From Streptomyces nitrosporeus (GTDB lineage: Bacteria; Actinomycetota; Actinomycetes; Streptomycetales; Streptomycetaceae): a stretch of DNA of 64,000 nt. Below, piece after piece: positions 57,584 through 64,000 of the stretch. The stretch spans positions 2,542,001 to 2,606,000 of the forward strand of contig NZ_CP023702.1 of NCBI RefSeq assembly GCF_008704555.1, in the 5' to 3' direction. Positions within the stretch are counted from its first letter, which is position 1, and every line of letters starts with the position of its first letter. The notes under the pieces were generated by a model. It had not been told where the DNA came from, did not search any database, and saw nothing but the letters and a program-made list of their open reading frames with translations. Both the position numbers and the translations under genes were made by a program.

Positions 57584-58687
57584 TCAGGACAGCCGCTTGA
57601 CCGCCGCGTCCACCCGCTCGTCGGTGGCCGTCAGGGCGACCCGTACGAAACGGTCGCCGGCGGGCCCGTAGAAGTCGCCCGGAGCCACCAGGATGCCGAG
57701 TCCGGCCAGGTGCGCCACGGTGTCCCAGCAGCCCTCGCCGCGGGTGGCCCACAGGTAGAGGCTCGCCTCGCTGTGCTCGATCCGGAAGCCGTGCGCCTCC
57801 AGCGCCGCCCGCAGCGCGGTGCGGCGTCGTGCGTAGCGTTCCCTCTGCTCGGCGACGTGGGTGTCGTCGCCGAGCGCGGCGACGGTCGCCGCCTGGACGG
57901 GGGCGGGGACCATCATCCCGCCGTGCTTGCGGATCTGGAGCAGCTCGCCGAGCACCGCCGCGTCACCGACGACGAAGGCGGCACGGTATCCGGCGAGGTT
58001 GGAGCGCTTGGACAGCGAGTGGACGGCGACGAGGCCCTCGTGGTCGCCGCCGCAGACGTCGGGGTGGAGCACGGAGACCGGTTCGGCCTCCCAGCCGAGC
58101 TCCAGGTAGCACTCGTCGCTGAAGACCAGCACCCGGTGTTCACGGGCCCAGGCGACGATCCGTGCCAGCTCCTCCTTCGCCAGCACCCGGCCGGTCGGGT
58201 TGGACGGCGAGTTGAGCCAGAGCAGCCGGAGTCCGGCCGGGTCCAGTTCCGTCGGGTCGTCGTAGGCGACGGGCTCCGCGCCGCAGAGCCGCGCCCCCAC
58301 CTCGTAGGTCGGGTAGGCGAGCCGCGGGTAGGCGACCTTGTCGCCGGCGCCGAGCCCGAGCTGGGTGGGCAGCCAGGCCACCAGTTCCTTGGAGCCGACG
58401 ACCGGCAGGACGTTCTCGTGCGTCAGGCCCGTGGCTCCGAGCCGCCGCCCGGCCCAGCCGGTCAGCGCGTCCCGCAGCGCCGGGGTCCCCCACACCGTCG
58501 GATAGCCCGGGCTGTCGGCCGCCGCGACCAGTTCCCGCTGGATCAGGCCGGGCACCGGGTCGACGGGGGTGCCGACGGACAGGTCCACGAGGCCGTCCGG
58601 GTGGGCAGCGGCCGTCGTCCTGTAGGACGTGAGCTTGTCCCAGGGGAAGACCGGAAGGCGTGAGGAGACGGGTGCTGCTGCGGACAC
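57584..58687 (-). CDS. dapC: Succinyldiaminopimelate transaminase
   Basis: A 367-aa class I/II aminotransferase. Lys that binds pyridoxal phosphate is in HSLSKRSNLAGYR; other cofactor residues are in NSPSNPTGRVL, FSDECYLELGW and the N-terminal VDLSVGTPVDPVP. With dapE it completes the succinylase branch to diaminopimelate. The GTG at 58687 (VSAAAPVSSRLPVFPWDKL) is preferred. It is 117 bp downstream of fdxA, from which it is separated by a hairpin; the fdxA-dapC pairing is common in actinobacteria. Confidence 0.92.
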   Translation of the reverse strand: MSAAAPVSSRLPVFPWDKLTSYRTTAAAHPDGLVDLSVGTPVDPVPGLIQRELVAAADSPGYPTVWGTPALRDALTGWAGRRLGATGLTHENVLPVVGSKELVAWLPTQLGLGAGDKVAYPRLAYPTYEVGARLCGAEPVAYDDPTELDPAGLRLLWLNSPSNPTGRVLAKEELARIVAWAREHRVLVFSDECYLELGWEAEPVSVLHPDVCGGDHEGLVAVHSLSKRSNLAGYRAAFVVGDAAVLGELLQIRKHGGMMVPAPVQAATVAALGDDTHVAEQRERYARRRTALRAALEAHGFRIEHSEASLYLWATRGEGCWDTVAHLAGLGILVAPGDFYGPAGDRFVRVALTATDERVDAAVKRLS

Positions 58688-58749
58688 GGGACTCTGCTTT
58701 CTCGTACGTGGGGGTGGGCCCGGCGCGTACACGGGCCCGGAGAACACCT

Positions 58750-58782
58750 CGGTCCCGCACGGTGACGAACCGTACGGGACCG
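58750..58782 (-). terminator. Hairpin after fdxA
   Basis: CGGTCCCG (58750-58757) pairs with 58775-58782; after one mismatch ACGG/CCGT continues the stem around a 7-base loop. It lies 23 bp after the fdxA stop and may attenuate into dapC. Confidence 0.6.
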
Positions 58783-58804
58783 GGCGGCGCTCATGGGGCC
58801 GGTG

Positions 58805-59125
58805 TCACTGGTTCTGCGGCGGCAGCGCGGCGACGAACGGGTGGTCGCGCTCGATGAGGCCCAGCTTGGAGGCGCCGCCCGGCGAGCCGAGGTCGTCGAA
58901 GAACTCGACGTTCGCCTTGTAGTAGTCCTTCCACTCCTCCGGGGTGTCGTCCTCGTAGAAGATCGCCTCCACCGGGCAGACCGGCTCACAGGCTCCGCAG
59001 TCGACACACTCGTCCGGGTGGATGTACAAGGACCGCTGGCCCTCGTAGATGCAGTCGACGGGGCACTCTTCGATGCAGGCCTTGTCCTTGACGTCGACAC
59101 AAGGCTGTGCGATGACGTAGGTCAC
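58805..59125 (-). CDS. fdxA: 7Fe ferredoxin FdxA
   Basis: A 106-aa [3Fe-4S][4Fe-4S] ferredoxin. The first cluster uses C9, C17 and the later CP (CVDVKDKACIEECPVDC), the second ECVDCGACEPVCP. The acidic C-terminal extension (DDTPEEWKDYYKANVEFF) is that of actinobacterial FdxA. It carries low-potential electrons, for example to cytochrome P450s. The GTG at 59125 has GAGGAGG upstream. On the minus strand a weak promoter is expected in the 116 bp shared with the GNAT gene. Confidence 0.95.
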   Translation of the reverse strand: MTYVIAQPCVDVKDKACIEECPVDCIYEGQRSLYIHPDECVDCGACEPVCPVEAIFYEDDTPEEWKDYYKANVEFFDDLGSPGGASKLGLIERDHPFVAALPPQNQ

Positions 59126-59241
59126 GCTGTCGTTCCTCCTCGGTAGGGCGTTGGCTCTCGCGCGGGAGCGCGGCGTCGTCGATGCCCGCCCTAGTATCTC
59201 CGTTCCGGAGCATGAACCGAACAGGAGGGGCGGACTCAGCG

Positions 59242-60273
59242 GTGGAATTCACCATCAGCGGACGGCTCGAGGTTCGCATAACACCTGCTGACGTGGGTAA
59301 ACGTGTATCGGTCCGGCAGGTGTTGGAAGGCGGCCGCGAGGGTGCCGGGTTCACGGACACGGTAGGGGTTCTCACATCGTGGACCGGCGGCGTGCTGTCC
59401 GTCACGACGAAAAGTGGACAGAGTGTCCACATTCCGGAGCCGGCGCTGGTGGCGGGGAAGACCGTACCGGCGGCTCCGGCGCGCCGGCGCGGTCCGGCCG
59501 CCTCCTTCGAGGAGCTCACCCGTGTCACCGCGCGCGCCTGGCAGCCGGTGGAGGAGGAGGCGCTCGGCGGCTGGCGGCTGCGTGCCGCGGCCGGTTTCAC
59601 CCGCCGCGCCAACTCCGTTCTGCCGCTCGGCGATCCGGGCCTCCCGCTGGAGGCGGCCCTGGAGCGGGTGGGGCGCTGGTACGCGCAACGGGGCCTGCCC
59701 GCCTACGTCCAGGCCGGTACGGGCGCCGAAGGCGCCCAGGAGGGGCTCTGTGCCGGGCTGGAGGAGCACGGGTGGCGGCGCGAGGTGTCGGCCGAGGTGC
59801 GGATCGCCGCGCTCGCCCCCCTGGGCGACCTGGAGGCGGACGCCTCCCGGGTGCGGCTCGCCCGTGCCGCGGACGACGCCTGGCTCTCCCGCTACCAGCG
59901 TTTCAGCACCCTGGGGCGCGCCCCAGGCGCCCCCGTGCTGAAGGTGCTGGGGAGCGGTCCCTCGGTGTGGTTCGCGTCGGTGCCGGGTGACGGCCCGGAC
60001 GCGGTTCCCGCCGCGATCGGGCGTGCGGTGGTGGACGGCCGCTGGGCGGGGTTCATGGCCGTGGAGGTGGGCCCGGAGCACCGTCGGCGCGGCCTGGGCA
60101 CCGCGGTGATGACGGCGCTCGCCCGCCGGGCCCTCGACGAGGGCGCCTCGGCCGCCTGGCTCCAGGTCGAGACGGACAACGGGGCGGCCCGCGCGCTGTA
60201 CGACGGCATGGGCTTCGCCACCCACCACCTGTACCACCACTTCCGGGCCGCCGAGGGCGTGTTTCGAAAGTAG
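59242..60273 (+). CDS. GNAT family N-acetyltransferase
   Basis: A 343-aa protein. The first 80 residues are a small barrel (FTISGRLEVRITPADVGKRV), followed by a degenerate and then a complete GNAT domain. Acetyl-CoA motif A is MAVEVGPEHRRRGLGTAVM (RRRGLGTA), motif B LQVETDNGAARALYDGMGF. GTG at 59242 (VEFTISG) fits the family; ATG at 59212 is an alternative. Its 3' end forms one arm of a long inverted repeat. The acetylated substrate is unknown. Confidence 0.87.
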   Translation: MEFTISGRLEVRITPADVGKRVSVRQVLEGGREGAGFTDTVGVLTSWTGGVLSVTTKSGQSVHIPEPALVAGKTVPAAPARRRGPAASFEELTRVTARAWQPVEEEALGGWRLRAAAGFTRRANSVLPLGDPGLPLEAALERVGRWYAQRGLPAYVQAGTGAEGAQEGLCAGLEEHGWRREVSAEVRIAALAPLGDLEADASRVRLARAADDAWLSRYQRFSTLGRAPGAPVLKVLGSGPSVWFASVPGDGPDAVPAAIGRAVVDGRWAGFMAVEVGPEHRRRGLGTAVMTALARRALDEGASAAWLQVETDNGAARALYDGMGFATHHLYHHFRAAEGVFRK

Positions 60274-60320
60274 CGCCGTCCGCCCGGAGGGCGGGAAGGC
60301 GGGACTTTCGAAACACGCCC
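60255..60320. repeat. 17-bp perfect inverted repeat overlapping the GNAT stop codon
   Basis: Arms 60255-60271 and 60304-60320 (GGGCGTGTTTCGAAAGT and complement) are perfect. The 32-base loop holds CCGCCCGGAGGGCGG, itself a hairpin, so the whole could fold into one long stem. Each arm contains the palindrome TTTCGAAA. The first arm encodes the last GNAT codons and stop; the second ends 28 bp before the next gene. Confidence 0.85.
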
Positions 60321-60348
60321 CAGGTCCCAGCAGCAGGAGCAGAACGGT

Positions 60349-61203
60349 ATGGACGCCAGGGATCCCGGCAGGGCGGAGCGCCGACGGCGGTTCGCGGACG
60401 AGGCACGCGCCGAGCGGCCGGATATCGCCCTGCTCTGCCTGCTGCTGGGCGCGGAGGCGGTACCGGCCGACCCCGCCTCCCCGGCCGATCCGTACGGCAT
60501 CGACGCCGCGCAGGCGGAACTGGACCGGCTGGCGGGGATGGTGCCGTACGGGGCGCGTCCCGCCCGTGCCTGGGTGCCGGTGTTCCACGAACTGCTGGGC
60601 GGGCGCTACGGTTTCGGCGGTCTGCCCGCCGACTACCGGCGGCTGGAGTCCTCGCTGCTCCAGGAGGTCCTGCGCCGGCGGCGGGGCCTGCCGATCCTGC
60701 TCTCGGTGGTCTGGACGGAGGTCGCGCGCCGGGCGGGCGTCCCGGTGTACGGGCTGGCGCTGCCGGGTCATTACGTGGTCGGCTTCGGCGACCCCGCCGA
60801 GGGCGTGCTGGCCGACCCGTTCGCCGGCGGGGCCCCGCTGAGCGGCGAGGACGCCGCGCTGCTGGTGGCGGGCACGACCGGGGTGCGGCCGGACATGTCG
60901 GCTTTGGTTCCCGCGGATCCCTCGAAGACGGTGCTGCGGATCCTGGCCAACATCAGGGCGTGGGCGGCGGCCAGGCCCGAACGCACGGATGTGGCGCTGT
61001 GGGCTCTGGAGTTGTCGCTGCTGCTGCCCTCGCACCCGGCCGGGCTGCGTTACGAGCGGGCCGAGCTCCTGGTGCGGCGCGGGGAGTTCCTGCGGGGGGC
61101 GGCGGAGATGGAGGAGTACGCGGAGATCGTCGGCGCCGTCGAGCCGGCGGCGGCCGAGGAGATCCGCCACCGCGCACGGGCCGCCCGGTCACGGCTCAAC
61201 TGA
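60349..61203 (+). CDS. SirB1/transglutaminase-like protein
   Basis: A 284-aa SirB1-family protein: YGIDAAQAELDRLAG at the N-terminus, then RRRGLPILLSVVWTEVARRAG and the His segment LPGHYVVGF followed by DPFAGG, and a C-terminal TPR-like part (RYERAELLVRRGEFLRGAAE). SirB1 proteins resemble transglutaminases, but here no Cys is seen in the usual nucleophile position, so activity is doubtful. It follows the GNAT gene by 75 bp across a strong hairpin. Role unknown. Confidence 0.85.
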   Translation: MDARDPGRAERRRRFADEARAERPDIALLCLLLGAEAVPADPASPADPYGIDAAQAELDRLAGMVPYGARPARAWVPVFHELLGGRYGFGGLPADYRRLESSLLQEVLRRRRGLPILLSVVWTEVARRAGVPVYGLALPGHYVVGFGDPAEGVLADPFAGGAPLSGEDAALLVAGTTGVRPDMSALVPADPSKTVLRILANIRAWAAARPERTDVALWALELSLLLPSHPAGLRYERAELLVRRGEFLRGAAEMEEYAEIVGAVEPAAAEEIRHRARAARSRLN

Positions 61204-61268
61204 GCCGGTGCGGGCCGGGCCGCCACCCGCCCGGCCCGCACCGCCGCCGTACCGGCACCACGAGCGCG

Positions 61269-61314
61269 TACGGCACCGCCCCCGCCGGGTCCTCCGGGCG
61301 GGGGCGGTGCCGTA
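61269..61314. terminator. Strong bidirectional hairpin terminator
   Basis: Perfect 18-bp stem (61269-61286 with 61297-61314) around a 10-base loop, between convergent genes. Confidence 0.85.
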
Positions 61315-61347
61315 GCGGGAGCGGAGCCGCAGGACGGGCGTGCGGCG

Positions 61348-63495
61348 TCAGCCCTCGCCGCCGAGGTCGATGACGACGGTGCGCTCGGCGGGGGTCTTGC
61401 CGAGCAGGGCGGTCTGCATGGCGTGCGCCACGTCGTCGGCGCCGACCTGGTGCTGCTTGCCGTCGCCCTTGGTGATCATGATGCCGTCGAAGACGCCGTC
61501 GAGAAGGGTCTCGATCGCCTTCTTGTCGTACACCTCGACCAGCCGGCCGTCGACCGGCTTCATGGACAGGATCTTCGGCAGCGACAGGGCGGGGCCGAAG
61601 TCGATCGACTTCGGTCCTGCCTTGATCGTGATCAGTCCGGACATCGCCGGTTCGGCGAACTCCTTCATCGCCCGGTCCAGTTCGGCCTGGCCGATGGTGG
61701 GCTCCGTCTCGGTGACGGGGAGTTCGACGACGGATGCCTTCCCGGTCTCGACCTGCGCACGGTAGGCGTCCCGTACGGAGATCAGCGACCGGTTGACGTC
61801 CAGTCCTTTGCCCGGCTTGCCGGGGACGGCGACCGCCTTGTTCGGCTCGAACCTGATCGTGCCGTCGTTGCCGCCGGACGAGACGCCGGCGAGGTCGGCC
61901 AGGGCGACGCCCAGCTTCTCCTCGTCGACCGGGATCACGGGGTCGGCGGGGCGCGCCCCGCCGAACAGCGAGCCGATCACGGAGACCGGGTTGTAGTCGC
62001 TGCCCGCGGCACCGCGCACGGTCTCCTGGCTGTCCAGGGTAAGGCCGGCCTTCTCCGGGTCGAGCTGCTGCTTCCTGCCGTCCACGGAGAGCTGGAGAGG
62101 AGCGTGGACACGCTTCCCGAAGGCGGCTTCCAGCCTGGAGACCGCCTCCTCCTTCGTGCCTCCGCCGATGTCCACACCGAGGACGGTGGTGCCCTTGGGA
62201 ACCTCCGAGTGGTTCATCAGGAGCCCGGCACCGTACGCGACGCCCAGCAGGACCACGAGACCGGCGCCCAGCAGGACCAGCTTGGAGCGCCCCTTCCTGG
62301 CGGGCGGCGCGGGCCTCGGCTCCGGCTCGGGGGCCGGGGCCGCGGGCCTGCCGGAACCAGGGCGTCCGGGTGCGGCGGGGCCGCCGCCGGGCCCGCCGGG
62401 GAACGGCGGGCGGGGCTCGGCGGGCACCACCGGGACACCGCTGGTGAGGGTGTCGCCGGAGACGTTGCCGCCGGGCTTCGGACCGGGGGCGGGAGCGGGC
62501 GCCTGCGGCGTCAGGATCGCCGTGTCGTCCGACATCCGCGGCGGTACGCCGCCGGGCGCCCCGGGGGCCGGAGCGGCGCCGCGGGGGACCGTCTGGCCGG
62601 TCTGGGGCGGACCGAAGATCTTGTCGAGGTCGGGGGTCAGGGACGAACTCCCGGTGACCGGACCGGCGGTGGGCCCGGAGGGCTCCGCCGCGGGGCCGCC
62701 CGGAGCGTCCGTACCGAGCGCGTCGAGGCCGCTGCGCTCCCGCCGGGGCGCACCCGCGCCCGGCGGCGGACCGTCCGAGCCGTACGGCCGGCTGTCGCGG
62801 CGCGGCAGGGGCGAACCGCCCTGCGGGGCCGCCGGCCCGCCCGCCCCGGGGCCGGGTACCGGACCGGGAGCGGAACCCGGGCCGGGAACGAACCCGGATC
62901 CCGGCCCCGCGCCCGTCCCGCCGCCCGGAGCGGGGACCTGGCCGGAACCGCCACCCGTACCGGGACCGGAACCCTGTCCGGGACCGGAAGCCTGTCCGGG
63001 ACCGGACTCCGGACCGGGGGCCTTGCGCGGCGCGAACCAGTCGCTGCCGCTCTTCTCCTTGGCGGGCTTGCCCTCGGGCGCCTCACCGTCCGGGCGGCCC
63101 CCCTCCCGCACCTGGGGCGCGGCGGCGCCGCGTTCATGGGTGACGGCGTCGCTCCCGGAGGGCGCGGGTACGCCCGGCCGGGGGGTGCTGCCGGTGCGCT
63201 CGGCGTCCGGGCGGCCCTCGGCCGCGTCGGTGTCGCTCACCGGCGTACGCATGACGACGGGCGGGATCGGACGCGAACCCGGGATGTTGATCCGGATACG
63301 GGTCGTCAGCGTCGTCTCCGTCCTGGGCTCCTCGGGCTGCGGCGGGCCCGCAGGCTCGGGAGCCTCCCCCTGCCCGTCCTCGGACGGGTGGAGCGACGGA
63401 TACCGGCGTGATCCGTACGGCGGCGTACCCGACGGGTACGCGGCCCCTCCACGCCCCTGGGGCCCGGAGGGCGAACTGTCAGTTTCACGACTCAA
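61348..63495 (-). CDS. PG-binding domain membrane protein (VanW-related, no VanW domain)
   Basis: A 715-aa protein. About 400 cytoplasmic residues are Gly/Pro-rich with GPGQASGPGQGSGPG-like repeats. One helix follows (KLVLLGAGLVVLLGVAYGAGLL), then an extracellular part with the signature VPKGTTVLGVDIGGGTKEEAVSRL and a PG_binding_4-like region (RDAYRAQVETGKASVVELP, TIGQAELDRAMKEFAEPAMSG). Proteins of this start usually end in a VanW domain; here the frame stops without it. It probably binds cell wall. ATG at 63495. Confidence 0.8.
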   Translation of the reverse strand: MSRETDSSPSGPQGRGGAAYPSGTPPYGSRRYPSLHPSEDGQGEAPEPAGPPQPEEPRTETTLTTRIRINIPGSRPIPPVVMRTPVSDTDAAEGRPDAERTGSTPRPGVPAPSGSDAVTHERGAAAPQVREGGRPDGEAPEGKPAKEKSGSDWFAPRKAPGPESGPGQASGPGQGSGPGTGGGSGQVPAPGGGTGAGPGSGFVPGPGSAPGPVPGPGAGGPAAPQGGSPLPRRDSRPYGSDGPPPGAGAPRRERSGLDALGTDAPGGPAAEPSGPTAGPVTGSSSLTPDLDKIFGPPQTGQTVPRGAAPAPGAPGGVPPRMSDDTAILTPQAPAPAPGPKPGGNVSGDTLTSGVPVVPAEPRPPFPGGPGGGPAAPGRPGSGRPAAPAPEPEPRPAPPARKGRSKLVLLGAGLVVLLGVAYGAGLLMNHSEVPKGTTVLGVDIGGGTKEEAVSRLEAAFGKRVHAPLQLSVDGRKQQLDPEKAGLTLDSQETVRGAAGSDYNPVSVIGSLFGGARPADPVIPVDEEKLGVALADLAGVSSGGNDGTIRFEPNKAVAVPGKPGKGLDVNRSLISVRDAYRAQVETGKASVVELPVTETEPTIGQAELDRAMKEFAEPAMSGLITIKAGPKSIDFGPALSLPKILSMKPVDGRLVEVYDKKAIETLLDGVFDGIMITKGDGKQHQVGADDVAHAMQTALLGKTPAERTVVIDLGGEG

Positions 63496-63670
63496 AGCAG
63501 GTTCTCCCGATTGGCTCCGCCGCCCGTACTTCCCCCATGCCGCAGGCCAGGGGACGGCTCGGCGCGCGCACTACCTTACTGGCCGCAGCCGTAGGACATT
63601 CCGCTCGTGTGCGTGAGGGGAAGGCGCCCGCCCCTCCCCGCGGCGGCGGCGGGGAGGCGGACGCAGCACC

Positions 63671-64000
63671 TCACGTACCGGGCGGGCGGGGGCCGTCGGC
63701 CGGATACGGCAGCCGCGACATCGTGGCACACATCACAGCGATGCCCATCGTGCCGAGCATGAAGAGCGCGAGCCCGAGCTCCTCGCCGAAGACGAAGTCG
63801 CCCTCGGGCCGCCCGCCCAGCAGCAGGACCACCACGACGAACCAGCCCACCGCGGGCGCCAGCGCGCCGAGCTGGGTACCGGTCAGCACCCGGCCGCCGT
63901 AGAAGACCCCCGCCGCCGCCAGCAGCGCCAGCAGCAGTCCGCCCGGGAACAGCGCCCCCTGGAGCAGCGTGCCGGCCAGTCCGACGGCCGCGCCCAGCAC
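63671..64000 (-). CDS. DUF6113-type membrane protein, cut by the window edge
   Basis: The 3' part (at least 109 codons) of a small membrane protein with three or more helices: VGLAGTLLQGALFPGGLLLAL, LAPAVGWFVVVVLLLGG and LGLALFMLGTMGIAVMCATM. The motif LGGRPEGDFV is typical of the Streptomyces DUF6113 family as I remember it. The start codon probably lies beyond base 64000; the GTG at the very edge may be internal. Function unknown. Confidence 0.7.
   Translation of the reverse strand: MLGAAVGLAGTLLQGALFPGGLLLALLAAAGVFYGGRVLTGTQLGALAPAVGWFVVVVLLLGGRPEGDFVFGEELGLALFMLGTMGIAVMCATMSRLPYPADGPRPPGT

Noticed and set aside
1..64000. tRNA, rRNA, insertion sequences or prophage
   Set aside because: I read the gaps on both strands and found no tRNA-like cloverleaf with CCA-type arm, no transposase or integrase motif and no attachment-site duplication.

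Overview
The window is a high-GC chromosomal segment from a Streptomyces or a very close relative. Codon third positions are almost all G or C, and the gene content is the conserved actinomycete core: AdnA/AdnB recombination helicases, mycoredoxin, MoeZ, DUF3107 and DUF3152 proteins, the SigE-type sigma factor with its anti-sigma factor, HtrA and TatB, FolP2-like protein, DapE, DapC and FdxA. I see no rRNA, tRNA, CRISPR array, prophage or insertion sequence. The edges cut the leader of a gene on the left (probably wblC/whiB7, minus strand) and a small membrane protein on the right.

Layout. 0-16.8 kb: DNA repair and redox block (uvrD2, mrx1, nudC, M20 dipeptidase, adnB, adnA, an alkyltransferase-like protein, a flippase-type membrane protein with a kinase-like insert). 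16.9-19.2 kb: a secreted peptidase and an internally deleted relic of a second copy. 19.2-24.3 kb: moeZ, then a small exopolysaccharide-type cluster (spherulin-4-like protein, NAD-dependent epimerase, an 18-codon mini-ORF, a membrane protein, and the decayed remains of what looks like a PelF/DUF3492 glycosyltransferase). 24.5-34.4 kb: DUF3152 metzincin-like protein, hydrolases, TetR regulator, DUF3107, ferritin-like protein, DEAD-box RNA helicase, NYN nuclease. 34.5-44.8 kb: a 50-aa protein, MarC, PHP phosphoesterase, CorA, an MgtE-N/CBS protein, DUF1003, Mrp. 45-49.6 kb: tatB, htrA, anti-sigma factor and sigE, an envelope-stress module. 49.6-64 kb: O-methyltransferase, DUF3117, enoyl-CoA hydratase, tag, folP-like gene, LOG protein, dapE, dapC, fdxA, GNAT, transglutaminase-like protein, a PG-binding membrane protein.

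As I remember the M. tuberculosis map, the left half matches the order around Rv3197A-Rv3211 (whiB7, uvrD2, mrx, nudC, adnB, adnA, MGMT-like, moeZ, DUF3152, TetR, DUF3107, ferritin-like, rhlE) and the right half matches Rv1202-Rv1239 (dapE, LOG, folP2, tag, DUF3117, O-methyltransferase, sigE, rseA, htrA, tatB, mrp, MgtE-N, corA). Here the two blocks are joined.

The regulatory DNA is the most informative part. Three exact GGAAT-N18-GTT elements of the SigR (thiol-oxidative stress) type sit in front of mrx1, moeZ and an uncharacterised 50-aa gene. An ECF-type GGAACC-N16-CGTT element precedes sigE. A WhiB7/WblC-type promoter with an AT-rich block beside the -35 lies at the left edge. The main oddities are a one-base frameshift in a C7 run of the anti-sigma gene, two internally deleted relic genes, a kinase-like domain without a recognisable catalytic Asp inside the flippase, and several short tandem repeats and very stable intergenic hairpins. 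I found no clearly new multi-gene system.
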